DNA from: Echinarachnius parma
Taxonomy: Eukaryota > Echinodermata > Echinoidea > Clypeasteroida > Echinarachniidae
Reading direction: 5' to 3'
DNA: 64,000 bases
Assembly (NCBI GenBank): GCA_037951105.1
Contig: JBAMJV010003354.1
Location: 21,001 to 85,000 of the forward strand
A program made the translations under genes and the position numbers. Below are positions 10,340 to 23,254 of this stretch, piece by piece. The notes below the pieces were generated by a model, which ran no database searches, had not been told where the DNA came from, and was given only the letters and a program-made list of their open reading frames with translations. Position 1 is the stretch's first letter, and every line of letters starts with the position of its first letter.

Positions 10340-11670
10340 TGTGTGAAGCTTTACATTATCTTGATTGATTTGGAATTCTATATTCCAGATTCCAGTTTAC
10401 TCCTATATATTAGTATATGTAATATAAATATATAATATTGCTTGTTCTATTCTATTATAATCAACAGCTAAAAACTGTTGGCTACAGCAATTTTGCACCA
10501 GACCTGAATGTGTATAGCTATCATGTATATAATGATCATTACTCATTACTTCAATTGCCAAAAGACATATAATCCGCAGTATGCCACATTATATTTAAAA
10601 AAATGTACCAGTACTACTGGTACATTTTACTGAGTAATTAATACTGCATTGTGAAATATAACTGCACCAAGTACTTTTTGTTCAATTTCTAGAAATTTAA
10701 TGTTGTTTTGTCCATTTACTAATATTTCAAAGGAAACTTAGTCAATGACCTGCTACTACGATTATAGCTAGTGTTGTTGCAGATACCTTTTACATATTTT
10801 CTGCCTTTTTTTTTTGGGGGGGGGGGTTTAAACACATTCAAGATAAATACTTTTATGAAAGTGTCAAATAAATGCAAACCACCTTTAAACAAATCAGCCA
10901 AAGGTGCTCAGTCAGATAATTGTACACTAGTCAGGTGCTCTTTTTATTAGGTTTAATGTACAGAATCTTGCATGTTGACTGTACATGTCTTTTCTTTGGA
11001 ATAAATTATAATGTTCACATATAAAATATTAAAGATATGCCTGAATTTGTTTTCTGTTAATTTATACATGTCAGAAAAGTGTGTATGTTTTATATGCACA
11101 TGTATGACCGCCTTGAGCAAACTCCTCTACTTGTCTTCACAAGGAACGTGTGCTATGTAAGTAGCCACCATTATTATTATTTATAAAAACAAAGCATCAA
11201 AAGCAAGATTTATAATGGTATGAAAAACTACATTTGTTTTGATGTATTCAGACAAGTGCAGGGTTTTGCTATGGTTGATCACATGTGTGCATTTGATCAC
11301 TGTAATAATTTCTCTGATTTACTTGGAGCTTCCTTGGTTCTCCTGCTGTGTTGTTTAGCTTATGGTAAGAGAATAATAAAATAGTCCCAGCATGAAGTTA
11401 ATTATCATTTCAAAACAGTGTTTCAAAAGCGTTAGCCAACCCTTTTTTATAGTCAAAATAGCGATGCAGTTGAACACACCCAGCAGAGGCCGGTGGTGCA
11501 CCCTGCATTATTTGATGATAAAATATGAACCCCGTTTGCTTCACAAAGTATACAGTGGACGTTTTCTTTCAAACTTTCACAAATCTTCTCATTAATTTTT
11601 TTAACGATATTGATATATGATTGAAGTCTTAAATGTCATTTGTGCAATATCTGACACTTCACATGGATCT
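10340..11670. other. AT-rich non-coding stretch
   Basis: I see no supported exon. It holds a G-run at 10817, a CTAT/TTATTATTA SINE-tail-like segment near 11130-11180, and near 11255 a short terminal piece of the GTGACCGGCTATA MITE. Confidence 0.5.
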
Positions 11671-11952
11671 AAAGGGACTTCAGAACATTGTCCCAATCCT
11701 CAAAATATTTTTTATTCTATTGGTTCTCTCATACCTTGTATTCGAATCAACAATAACACGTTTTCCCTTTCATTTTCTTTACAAAGATATGTATGATCGA
11801 CGTATTCAGATAAGCAAAACTCTGGATGAGTTTTTCATCCATGTACAAAGTGAGTGCAGTGAATATCACCCAATATTACTTTGCATTTTCGTTCATTACT
11901 CATCAACCATCCACCACTTATCGCACATGTCGACAGTTACTAGTTACCTTTA
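11671..11952 (+). mobile_element. AAAGGGAC-type MITE, copy 4 (shortened)
   Basis: It begins AAAGGGACTTCAGAACATTG and ends in TTACCTTT. It lacks part of the middle of copy 1 but keeps the AAAGATATGTATGATCGA-like core. Confidence 0.7.
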
Positions 11953-12613
11953 AAGGGCACCTTCTAACCAAATACATGTTCATTTGTAATTATTTTTATT
12001 TTATTTTCAGAGCAACGCTCACTAAAATTCATAGCATCAAATCGATTCATATTTACACACAGATAAGCTATCACAGCTATCATTCTCCTTATTAATCTTA
12101 TTATCTTAAAAAATCAACGCTGCTTTTAAAAAAAATAAGAAAAATGCAATGAAATCATTATTACATGTCACTTTTAAAAAATCACAGTAACTGCTCACTG
12201 CGAACCTCCACGAAAGGCGGTCTATTCAGACTCCCTAATAACTATTCATTCAACTTCAGTTATGGTGATTTTGATTAAATTATCTCTTCAGATTTCATCT
12301 TATTTTATGCTTTCTAGACTAAGGCTCTAATCTACGTGCAAATATGATTCATTGGTTTGCTTTGGATCCTAATGGGCATTTCTTTTGGAACCCAGTTAAG
12401 TAAAACGTGTAATGAACAAAATTTAAACAACTCATTAATACCTATACTGGAAGCTACACAATAAATTTGTCGACTTCTGTTCAGCTGTATTAGTGTACAC
12501 ATTCAATATTTGTAAACGATTTGACCTTGTATATACCTTGTTTTGTAAAGTTTTAAACAATTCATAATTTATTTTTCTTGATGTTGCTAAGCCCCACCTC
12601 CCAAAAAACCCTC

Positions 12614-12929
12614 AAAAGTAAATTCTATTGTTGACCTGTTGTGACATCATCTGTCAATCACTGGTCAGCTATCACAAGATTAACAAAATATGAAAGTACA
12701 AAAAGAACATCCACCCAAAAGCATGCCCTGCATACCTCCATACAATAGCATAGACTGTGCTTTTCTTCCGACAAAGCAACAGCTATTGAAATTGAAGGTG
12801 TTCGAGTTGGTATTCTCTTCAACCATGTGATGCTATTGTGATTAGGCACTCTGCTTGGGTGAAGGTAACTTCTTTGTGAGTAGTGAATGGCTGATAATGT
12901 CACAACAGGTCAACAAAAGAATTTTACTC
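12614..12929. mobile_element. TIR element with TTGACCTGTTGTGACAT ends
   Basis: About 30 bp at each end are inverted copies (TTGTTGACCTGTTGTGACAT at 12629-12648 and its complement at 12896-12915). The interior of about 240 bp has no convincing frame. Confidence 0.7.
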
Positions 12930-13181
12930 TGAAGAGCTTTTCAGAAGTGGGGATATGGATACAAAAATAATGGTTTGAAATAAACAAAATAGGTTTCGTT
13001 CATATGGTTAACTAATAGAGATGAACAGAAGATATAGAACATGCATTTAGATTGCCTTTTAATGTGAAGACATGACTTCAGAGAAATTGAGAGACCTTAA
13101 GATTTGATCAAATGCATAGAGAAACATCTAAAATATCAGTAAAAGATTGCTATGATTGAATGTTAAAAAGGTGACCATAGA

Positions 13182-13732
13182 CTTGTGAAGGGCGGTCAAT
13201 AAGTTATTGGCCCAACCTGCAAGGAGTAAAGGACAGGTGTTCTTTCATCCATATAATACTGATGTCCAGCAAAGAACTTTTCTGTGTTTCCTCCCCGAGG
13301 GCCTCCATGAAGATGTAGATGTCTCAAAAACCTACATATTGGCAGATTATGTCTCTGTACCCCCTAAAAATCACAATCTTGGGATTGTTTCTTCAAATGT
13401 CATGAGATACAACAATACCATGCTTTGGGGATAAGAAGGAATTATCAACAAACCAATCCCATAGTTATAAACTTTTCATCTGGATCTGTTGAGTAGGAAC
13501 ATTGTTCCTAAGCAGCATTTCTCTCATCAACTTGCATTGCTCCATTTTCCACCATTTTCAAAGAGACTTTCAATGAACAATGCATCAATAAAGCCTGTCT
13601 AGATCAGAAACAGAATAACTGGCTTTGCACAACTGACCATGTGAAGGATGCAACATTGCATACACAACATTAGGTAACCCAACTTCCTGCTCTTTCATGG
13701 TTGGGCTTTGAACTTATTGAATGCCCCTCGTA
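13182..13732. mobile_element. Mariner-like non-autonomous element
   Basis: The left end GTCAATAAGTTATTGGCCCAACC and the right end GGTTGGGCTTTGAACTTATTGAATGCCCCTCGTA are inverted repeats of the GAGGGGCATTCAATAAGTT form found in mariner-type transposons. The interior of about 500 bp has no intact transposase frame. Confidence 0.6.
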
Positions 13733-16700
13733 CATCACACAAAAAATCAAAAAGTCAAGAAAAGAAGTTATATAACCTGTAAAATGGTGTATAATAAGAT
13801 GCTTGTTAATAGTCATGAATGATCTCTTTATTCAATCATTATTTTAACAATATATCACAATCACAATTTTCTCACTGAAAAAAAAAATGTATGTGTATGT
13901 AAGGGCTGCTTTTTTTTTTTTTTGATAACAGGTTTTTTCTTTTACTTTCAAGGGAATGCACCAGGGAATTTTGTTCTCCTCAGATAGTGGGAAACTGTAT
14001 GCAAGGTTGTTATATGTAAAATTAAATGTCTTGCCTGCTCAAAAATAAGAGGTTAAAAGCTCTTTTTGTGGTCTACTGAAAAACAAACAAAAACATGACT
14101 GTCACCATTTTTAAATTGCAGGTGAGACATTTTGCACATGGATTCCAGAGAGTACAACATCGCTGTGCGTGATAACTTTGTGACACGCGCACAGATTAAC
14201 GGCGTAATTGAAAAATATCAAAACCTCACTTAAACCATAGAAATACTACGCATGGACAGTCATTGCCTTTTAAAATATTTATTTACCTGTTGAATACAAA
14301 GATATCACCACAGCACCCATTCTTGCTCAATACCATCGATCTTATCATCGTCACCGCCGTAAAGAATGAGTCAAGTTTTAAAACAATTTTGATGAAAATT
14401 ACATTTTTAGAAGAACTTCAGCAAGCCGGATCTTCAAAGTGACTTGCTATCTATATATTTATATTCATACTGTATATATGGTCAGTTTCTGTCGCCAACT
14501 CAGCGGCAGTGTTCCCCTAACTCCTCCCTGAGTTTTCAAGCAAAGATCACCAAATTTGTCAGGTTGGCTCATCTCATGCTAATGCACACTCAACACTAAA
14601 TGGATGTAGGATTAATTGGTAATTAAAAGGCAAACTGATATGTATTTTCACTTACCACAGGCCAAGGGTGGGAATCGCTATATCAGTGGCAGTGCATGAG
14701 CACGTATTACATGAGCACGTTGTATGTACACTATGTATGGAAAGATTATGCTCGCATTATTTATATAAATTATCTATATGATTAAATTTTATTTAAGATT
14801 TATTTTGTTGTTAAATTGCCTTACAAATCTGTGAACCTAATTTACACGATTTGAATTTTATCCAAGATATATATTTGTGTGTGTAATTTGACTTATTAAT
14901 TTGTAAACAAAACATATTTCAGTACCCCAACTGCATTGTTTTGTATTTAACATGTATGTGTTTTCATTAATAAACTGAATTATATCCCTCATGAAAATGT
15001 TCTAGCCATGTGATTGGTCGAAACGCCGTCACGTGTTCAAATATAATTTCTCCAATCAAATCCCAATCTCATATAGTTCCTTTTGTACAGTTCTATTTTT
15101 TGTCGAGGACAACAAACTTTTGGGGCACTGGACGAGAGTTATAGTAAATTGCTGATACGCATGTGAGCTCATAGGACACGTGGTTAACAACCTCTAAATG
15201 TGGAATCAGCGAACGTTTCCAACAGAGTTGTTTCGTTCCCATGACAATCCAGAGCGCATCGGCACCCAATGCCAATGCTTATGGGTGCGCATTGCGCACT
15301 GCGCAAGTAAACGTGCGGGCGTTATTGCGCAGAAAGGCAGCGCGCTGGTGTGCAAAGTTTATGCGCGGCTACACTTGACGTAACAATGTAATAAGCGTCT
15401 TAGCCTTTTTAATCATAAATCTTATTCATGTGCAGGATTGACAAAATGAAAATAAAAGACAATCAATTGCTCAATATTCCAAACTTTTGAGCCCTTTTTG
15501 TTAGTTATATTGATAAAATTAGATGAGGGATATAAAACAAATAACCAAATCTCCTCACTAGCACATTTCCAGCTTTGCGCATGCACTGATCAAGCATAAA
15601 CTCTACAGGCAATCGTACCGCATAACTTTCGTCAATTTGAACTCGGAACTCAAACTAGCTTCACTGTTCACCAACCCACTCAAAAAGCATGAAGATACAT
15701 CATAAAACCTTGGGTAATGCAAAAAAAAAAAAAAACTGCTGGCGTAGCCACGTGGGCCTCTTGTGAAAAAATTGTTGCTGGTTGTTTGGTATGAATATCC
15801 GTTACAAAACAAACCTACTAAAAGAAATATGATCACACTTCTTTAAATTTATCGCCTGTTGTAATTAACGGCGTCAAAAAATTGATTTTCAAGGTTCCCG
15901 CACTTTTCTCCAGAAAACTATTGACACGTGTATAAAGATTGACAAGTCTTCTTTTTGGTCAATCGGGTGCTGTAAGTATTGCTTACCCCGACATTAGTAA
16001 CATAAAGCAATTACGACTCAACGAGGCAGGAATCAGCATAAAACACTCAGCTATGAGGAATTCTTTAGTCAAGTCTTAGTGAACTCATTATCCGATGGAA
16101 TTAAGTTATTTGTCCTTACACCAGATATGAGAACTATCTAATGACTGAAGATCAAACTCAGTTGTTGGGATAAGTTGAGTTTGATTCTGTCCAAAGATAG
16201 CAACTGCTGGATGATACCCTCAGTCGGAGGTCAGTCCTGGGCTTGGTAGTTGCTTATGGCTGTAGTCGGGCAAGCTGGGTCAACACAAATCCAGGGTGGT
16301 GTAGAAGCTGGCCGAAAAAAAGTCTGACCTAGTGACCTATGAATAGATAAGAAGGTTTGAAAATAGCAAGTTACAACATTTTATGACAAAATAGCAAAAA
16401 CAAGATTTTGGCTGCCTGTCGTCAATATAAGTACTCCTCCGTAGAGGTTTGGGGAAGATGAAAATTAGGTATATAACCTAATTATGCTTCTAAAATGTTA
16501 TGCATTGTCAAAGGTTGCAAAGGTGGACAAATCAGTAATATTCATGAATATAGTCAATAGAGGCAGCCATTTGAAGAATTTAGGGTGTCCCCCAGTGTAA
16601 ATGAGCACCCAAAATGGGTGCATTGACGCCAGGCAACAGAGCATGAATGGTGCGTTTTTTTTTTTTTTTTTTTTTTTTTGGTGAAAGGAACTAAATCACA

Positions 16701-17480
16701 GGCTGCTTTAACAATGAACACGATTACTTCCCTAATCAGAAAAAAAAAATGCACCAGTCATGCTTGGTTTCCTGGCAGAAGAGCAGCACTTTGTGCATTG
16801 TTCTAAATGACAAAACACCTCACTGCCTTTTCTTTCTTTATTTACTGTCTTGTTCACCTGGATGTTTCTCTACTTCATCTTTGCTCTCTCTATATCATGA
16901 AATATTTTGTATACTACAGCTGTACAATTTTGGCACATATTTGCATATTTTGTTAGTGCCCAGCCTGGGTACGAATCATTTAGTAAATTAAATGTTCTGA
17001 ACTTATTTATAATTATGCCACTGAGATCTCAGTTCAGACATTAATTAAATTGTACTGCTTTTTATATTTCCTAATTTTTCTTTCCTTTTGTTTTTCAGTT
17101 TTGCCTTTCCTTACTTATTATTTCTTCCCCCTTTTTCTTTTAGTATATCTTTCTCTCTAACATTACCTAGAAATAATCTGCAATATCATTATTATTGAAA
17201 TATGCATAACTGATGCCCATTATAAATATTTTGTTTCGATCACTGTGTACATGCAATTAGTGATGCAGTGAAGTCTCTGATACAAGCACCTTCGTCTTTT
17301 GCCCTCATTGGGGAGCTGCTTGGCATTAAGGTTGTCTGCTATGTGGAGTACAGCTCTGTGTATGGAGGCTTCACTGCACATGCATGTACTGTACTATTTT
17401 ATTTAATTCTTGATCATTCTTTATTCTTTTCCATCATTATACAGATATTTAATGTTTTGTAAATTAAATAATCAGTTTTT
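13733..17480. other. Intergenic stretch without a supported gene
   Basis: It holds poly-T/poly-A runs (13909, 15721, 16656), a CpG-richer patch with GCGCA motifs at 15280-15370 that resembles 40170-40200, and otherwise AT-rich unique sequence. The short frames between 16750 and 17460 lack family features or paired splice sites. Confidence 0.45.
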
Positions 17481-17489
17481 GAGATTTGC

Positions 17490-17700
17490 ATATATATATA
17501 TACAGTACAATGAGCCCTGTAACATTTTACCTCATAACCCCAAAATCTAATCAGATCATTGGCTCCCTAAAATACATGTACATATACCAATTTTGGTGAG
17601 AATCCGTCTATTTTTTCTTGAGATAACACGATCACAAGAACAGGACATAGGACAGACAACCCAAAAACATTACTATAAAATGATGACTCGACTATCACAC
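17490..17700. repeat. Single diverged monomer of the Helentron-like minisatellite
   Basis: CCCCAAAATCTAATCAGATC is followed by GTGAGAATCCGTC, TTGAGATAACACGATCAC and GACAGACAACCC, in the same order as the monomers at 46401-47660. A further fragment lies at about 17760-17825. It lacks the terminal hairpin seen at 47673. Confidence 0.65.
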
Positions 17701-17831
17701 ATTTGTTTATCAAGCCTAAATAAATGTGCATTGAATGAATAATGCGTATTCAATTTTGATGGATATTCATCACCAAGACCTTGAGATATCGCAATGACGA
17801 GCTATTTTGGCTTATATGACCCCTGACTTCA

Positions 17832-17999
17832 TTACTTCAAAATATGTAAAATAGTTTTAAGCCCTACATACATGTATTGATCATGGTGAATATTTTTGGA
17901 CACTTTGGCTACATTTAATGATTTTAATTGTTCAGGTAACTTTTGTTTTAGATATTCACCCCCTTTACCATCTACTATGTAATAATTCCAACCCTTTTT
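17832..17999 (-). CDS. Putative last exon of an unknown small protein
   Basis: Following the acceptor ACTGCAG, 55 codons are open to a TAA: KKGWNYYIVDGKGGEYLKQK, then a Leu/Lys-rich tail. Phase 0 matches the donor of the exon at 18156-18206. The composition is Lys-rich and low in GC. I recognise no family, and chance cannot be excluded for one short exon; support comes from three successive phase-compatible exons with consensus splice sites. Confidence 0.4.
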   Translation of the reverse strand, partial: KKGWNYYIVDGKGGEYLKQKLPEQLKSLNVAKVSKNIHHDQYMYVGLKTILHILK

Positions 18000-18155
18000 C
18001 TGCAGTTTTAAGCACTTGCAAATTAATTGGAGAGCACTGCGGTTGACAAACATCGCATTTCAGCAGGGTTCTGCATTCTAATTGTCTGATTGTAATATGA
18101 ATAATGAATTATATATATTTGGAAAGGTAAATCTGATTAAGAACATGATACATAC

Positions 18156-18206
18156 CTTAATGATATGCTCCTGAATGCTCAGCAAGTCCCGTTTTAGCTG
18201 AAAGGT
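18156..18206 (-). CDS. Putative 51-bp internal exon of the same unknown gene
   Basis: It is bounded by TTGTTGCAG and AAG/GTATGT and codes for TFQLKRDLLSIQEHIIK in phase 0 at both ends. The peptide is an amphipathic helix, likely coiled coil. A read-through frame in the same place (18194-18379) runs across the acceptor and is not favoured. Confidence 0.42.
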
Positions 18207-18599
18207 CTGCAACAACAGCAGAATTGAAGCTCTTCAAGCCAACAGTACATCGTCCCTCCCATACTGCCATGATGTTTGGATCCCTCGTGTGCTGCATCTG
18301 CATATAATATAAGAATATTATGTACAAAGTAGCCCTGTAGTGAAATAGTTAACTGACGGTTAACCGACCAACTTTGCAAAAGCTTTTTACCTTTGGTTTC
18401 GCTTATCCGAAGAAATTTTTATAAAAAATCCATCCTCCATTACTCATCCAGACTCTATTTCACCGTCATTAAAGTGAATAACCATCCTTTGTGCACATCA
18501 TCTCATGTGATTTTTTACAAAATGCGCAAAAAAAAATATTACGCAATCGGCTCAGCAAAGTGGCTTTGTGCGGAGCTCTAGCTCCGAACGGCGATATAC

Positions 18600-18656
18600 C
18601 TGCAAATGTTCATAGCGTAGATACAGTTCTACTCTCTCAAGATGCTTGGATATTGC
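18600..18656 (-). CDS. Putative 57-bp internal exon of the same unknown gene
   Basis: It is bounded by TTATTTTAG and CAG/GTATAT and codes for AISKHLERVELYLRYEHLQ, phase 0 at both ends. Joined to the next two exons it gives a continuous helical peptide. I could not fix the start exon. A CpG-containing segment with AAGATGGCC (YY1-like) and ATG TCG GGC near 19065-19105 could be the promoter side, but its short frame stops before any good donor. Confidence 0.4.
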
Positions 18657-19234
18657 CTAAAATAATAAATATCTGACACACAGTTGACTTCTCATTTCCT
18701 GAAACATATCCTAATGTCAATATTCATGTCATCATTGGCATTGAAAAGTGTCAATCTCTGTAAAATAACTGTTTACAACTCACCATTTTGACAAATTGTT
18801 GTTCACATATCATGGAGATGGAAAACAAATCTAGTTTATAGGGAAAATTTACCTAGTAGGATCATGTTCCGAGCTAGAATTACCAATATTATAACAATAC
18901 TTGAAGGGTAAAGAAACTCTGAATTTCTGCAATCATTATCGTTTTGAGGGTGATCAGACATTTTATTTGATACATAACTCGGCAATTTTGGCCCCTTAGA
19001 TCCCATGAACTCCTTACGTGAACACACACACCTTTCACTAATTTTTACGGCGGACAAAGATGATGTGCGCGGCCATCTTATTGAAATTGCCCGACATGCT
19101 TTGCAAACTCTGACGTTTGTACGGACGGCCTAACAAAAAGCTTTTCACTGCTCTGCTGACTCGTCAAAGCATCTACAAGTCTTCGGACAATTGTTTGAAT
19201 AGGTGCTATTGAAATGCATTAGTGCATATCACGG

Positions 19235-19885
19235 ACCTTACCCCTATCTGGACTAGGCTATTTTCAAACCCTTATAAAACTGGGGGGGGGGGGGGGGGGG
19301 AGGGGGCTAAAAAGGCCCCCCCCCAAGATCTCGGTAACCGAACGTCCGATCAACTCCAAATTCGACGTCGCGATAGAGGTCCATGAGCTCTACAATATTG
19401 CACAGTTAATTTTTAAAAATAATAATTGAATATGCTAATTAGAGCTAATTAATTATGCACAAATTTAATATTTTTGTATTTCATTTCATTCTTTTCGGCA
19501 ATTGAAACTACAAACCACTCCAAATTTGGCATGGTGATAGATGTCCATGAGCCAAACAATATTGCATAGTTAAAATTTTTGTTTTAATTACAATATGCTA
19601 ATTAGAGCTAATTAATTATGCGAAAATTTCATTTTTTTTTCATATTTTTTTCAATTAAAATTTTTGTTATTAGGAATTTTTTGATGGAATACAATGTTAA
19701 CCATCATTCAACCATTTGTAGACCCAAATTAATTGATTGCATTGGTCAGAATGAAAAATAATAAGGGTTTTTGTCTATTTGAGGAAAAAAATGAATTTCC
19801 ATAGGATTTGTACACAAATCACAAAATTTTGCGATTTTCAGGCAGACGCCGACTTACAAAAGGTCACGTAACTTTAGAACGGTAT
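19235..19885. mobile_element. Longer relative of the TTATCTGGACTGGG element
   Basis: It opens with CCTTACCCCTATCTGGACTA, TTTCAAACCCTTATAAAACT and an 18-base G-run, and closes with the TTTGTACACAAATC / GACTTACAAAAGG sequence shared with 10130-10190. Inside, about 180 bp is repeated twice in tandem (from about 19350 and 19515; shared CTAATTAGAGCTAATTAATT). Confidence 0.6.
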
Positions 19886-20213
19886 ACCAGGTCGTCGCAA
19901 ATTTGGTCTCAAAAGTTGCGCAAGTCTTCAATAAAAAAACTCACAAAATCGCGCGGCAATACCTAGTAGGCTATAATGCGGCTTTTAGCATGGGGCTAGC
20001 TAGGCAGTTCTGCCAACGTTCGTCGCGGATGAATCGTAACAACACGAGCAGCAGTTCACCTGGAGCTGGAGATCGCAAATTCACTTGACTTTTCAACTAG
20101 TAATGAATATGATAGATCGAATAAAGTCGATAAATATTCTTCGTTTTTTTCTCTTCTAATTTCATTTAATTCATCTATGATTATTACCTGTGTTTTTTCC
20201 ACAAGGGAAGTAG

Positions 20214-21532
20214 TACCGTAGGGGGTGTAGAACTTGGCCAGTCACAAACGGTCACAAACAGCACAGCGCGCCATAGGCTTTGTACACACAAGTGCGCGGT
20301 GGCCAAGTTCTAGTGCATTGCAATAAATTGAACCTTCCGACGTAAAATCACGCCTTGCGGAAACCCGCATTCACGTTGAGCGATAATTTTTCATCAGCGA
20401 AGGCACCTCGATATTGCGGTCTAATTGGTCTAAGTTTCTACCGAAATGAACTACTGAGCGTCGATTTACAAATGCGAGAATCAAGATGATAAAAATTGAA
20501 ATCTAAAATTATCATGAAAAAAAAAAACCAAACACATTTTTGAGATTAAAGACCGAATTTCAAGCGATTTTCTGGATAACCGAGAAGACTTCAGAAGAGC
20601 ACGATACATGTATTTTAATTTTTATGAGCAATATGCAGATAAATCGTTTGATATAATTTTCAAGTCGCATGTTCAGTGCATTCTCGGCAAATCTAATTTC
20701 AAAGACAGCCGTGTCGACTAGGTGGCCAAGTTTCCCCCCGTGGCCCGTTCAGGACCATTTACAATACATTGTAGATGTGCCCGTGGCCAAGTTTCCCCCC
20801 GTGGCCACATCTACAATGTATTGTAAATGGTCCTGAACGGACCATTTACTGGGCACAGTGTTAAAATATAGGAGACACAATTTGAACTACAAACACAGAG
20901 AAAAGAACAGCATATCTAAATTCAACAAATCCATACCTAGATTGAAGCATATTTTATGATTTATTGTTCAAAATTTCATTTCCAAAATGATAAGTCATAC
21001 TCACAAAAATCATCATATAAGTTCAATTTTTTCTCTTCCTGCACGATGTTCCATCGTAAACAAAGAAAGGCCGCCCGCAACGTGCGGTGGCTGCTTATTA
21101 TTGTCCAAAAACAAGCCAACTCACGATCTGCAAGCATGTCCGCCGTATCCGATTTCGGATACGCGTGTTGGATTTCGGATACGCTAGCACACGCGGTGTG
21201 GGAAGCTTGTGGGAAATACACGGCAGTCGTCCAGAAAGTAGCAACACTTTCGAAGTGACTACTTCTCAGGTTTTTGATATTCCAAAACGGCAGATTTTCA
21301 CCATTTTTCGACATTTGAAGAACAATTTGCATCATTTTGGTAAGTTCAAATGATACTTGTATCACTTCTTGGGCCAGTTATGATTGATTTTGCTGAATTT
21401 AAGTTCAGAATTTTATGTGAAAATTTGACAAACTTTTTCTGTACTGTCCCACATTGTTCACCTACAGGCCAGCATAGCTCTGCTCCCTTGTGTGCCCGTG
21501 GCCAAGTTCTACACCCCCTACGGCTACGGTAT
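20214..21532. mobile_element. TACCGTAGGGGG TIR element, copy 2 (long form)
   Basis: The ends match 4826-5368 in inverted orientation. It is 1.3 kb because of extra internal sequence: a foldback at 20747-20838, and a segment (20950-21400) with open frames up to 129 codons on the minus strand that match nothing I recognise. The motif CGTGGCCAAGTT recurs at the right end and twice near the foldback. Confidence 0.75.
20747..20838. repeat. 33-bp perfect inverted repeat with a 26-nt loop
   Basis: Arms 20747-20779 and 20806-20838 are exact complements (GTTCAGGACCATTTACAATA...). The loop holds CGTGGCCAAGTTTCCCCCCG, which resembles the terminal repeat of the element around it, so a small foldback may be nested here. 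Confidence 0.85.
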
Positions 21533-21657
21533 AGTAAAATCTCTGACATTCCAACTAAAAATACATATTGGTAATTTTTTTTATAATGATAATAATGGTG
21601 TTTAATTGCACCCGTAAGAAGGTTAACGGAGGCGATGGTTAAATAGAAAATCGCCTC

Positions 21658-21719
21658 CGTAGAAAACAAAGACAAAGTCACTACTTAGACTTTAGTAGTG
21701 ACTTTGTCTCTGTTTTCTA
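21658..21719. repeat. 26-bp hairpin with one mismatch
   Basis: The left arm GTAGAAAACAAAGACAAAGT... pairs with the right arm about 10 nt later. The surrounding ATCGCCTCCGT and GCCTCCGTTAACC-like motifs (21600-21660, 21765-21830) suggest a small nested TIR element about 220 bp long. Confidence 0.7.
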
Positions 21720-21839
21720 CGTACTAAAAAAGTTAAATTTAGGGGAAAATCTGCAAATCATTAAAGAACCTCCGTCATTATTAAAATAGCACCCGTTAAG
21801 CCTTAAGGGCTAACGCCAACGGAGGCTATTTTATTTTTG

Positions 21840-23250
21840 AAAGAGCCCCCGTGAACAAAAAATTAATTCGAGGGCTGCTGAGTACAATTCAATAAATTTG
21901 TTTATTTTATTTAGTGTGCCAATGTGTGGAGGTCACTCAATCATATGATTGTGAATAATGATATAAATTTATAATTAATTTAAGATATGGTTTTCAACTG
22001 GATCTAGACGGCCAAGCCCAAGCCCAAGCCAGAATATATATAACACGTTTTGAATTTGGATTTACTTACCACAGGAACAGCTTGTCTGAAGGCTGCCTAG
22101 GCTTGATCATGTAAGGGTCCAGCAATCAGCATAATTACAAAAATGTTCATTCCCAATCGAGACAATCACACCGCCTTTCCATGACCATGTTGTGATGCAC
22201 CGGCGGCGGCGCGGACTAGCTACTCCGATCCGATCCCCCCGGCCCGCGTCGGGGCAGCGCAAGGGCCGGGGTACGGTACTGTAAATATACGCTGATAGAG
22301 CGGGGTAGAGCTACGATCGGGTGCGCGTGCAGGCAGCTCAGATAGCCGAATCTTCCGGGCTAGCTAGCGTTGGCGTTTCGCTAACACGCGTCATGCACGC
22401 AGGTTTGTGGCGCAACACGGATCGTAAGAAAGCGGTAAAGGGCTCAAAATCGACCCGGCCTTACAATTATATAACCATGACATAACCTAGTCATTTGGCA
22501 GTTGATTACGAACATTTAGACGACCCGTGCCTTAATTAACGGTAACCTACAGCATAACAAATCAATATTTCCTTTCAATTGACTCCATAAGCATAATTAG
22601 TTCGAGATAAGTCAAATTTTCAATAGTAGTACTACCGGTAAAATTAGAGCTAATCCTGCGCTATATATAGCGCTAGGCTAGGTGAACTGATCACCCAGGC
22701 CCAGTCTACGTCCGATGCGGCACGAACCTTCAGAATTGGGGTAAGAGGCTCAAACCCGACCCAGCATTATTACAATGACTAATTGGGCTGTTCGGTTGAA
22801 CACAAACTCCCGGCTCTTTCCTGACCAAAAAGACACACGAGTACACTTACAGAACGACATAAACATTCTCTTTCGATTCACTCCTTCGGCACATTATTTT
22901 GAGATCAGTAGCCTAAATTGTTCAATACTATATAGCTGGTCCTGGGCTTTAAACTAGTTGAATGCCAGTCCTCCACCCCCTCCCCCATTCAAAAAAAGGG
23001 GGGGAAAAATCTCATTAGTCTATTGGTACACTGGTTTCCCAAAAATAATATCAAAAAGAAAATACACCAAATTGATCATCAGACAGCTGGTCTAAGAGTC
23101 TAATACACATTCATGTCGGTTTACTATTATAACACATAGTCCAATCATAATTGGACTTTGTTCCAACACACCTTGGATGTGTTACAAAAGGGTCCAATCA
23201 GCAATGTACGTAATTTCCAACATACCCAATGGTCCAATGAGGATGCATTT
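21840..23250. other. Diverged tandem duplication and CpG-rich patch, no gene seen
   Basis: About 22350-22640 and 22650-22930 are old copies of one another (shared CTCAAAAYCGACCC, TTACAATKA, CTTTCRATTSACTCC patterns). A CpG-rich segment with CGGCGGCGGCG lies at 22200-22290. I find no convincing exon. Confidence 0.45.
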
Positions 23251-23254
23251 CGTA

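Noticed and set aside
13207-13434. Possible transposase fragment in the mariner-like element
   Set aside because: The frame shows no DD(E/D) or helix-turn-helix features; only the ends are mariner-like.
20976-21681. 129- and 111-codon minus-strand frames
   Set aside because: They lie within the long TIR element and overlap each other's context; no recognisable transposase motif. Kept only as a note.
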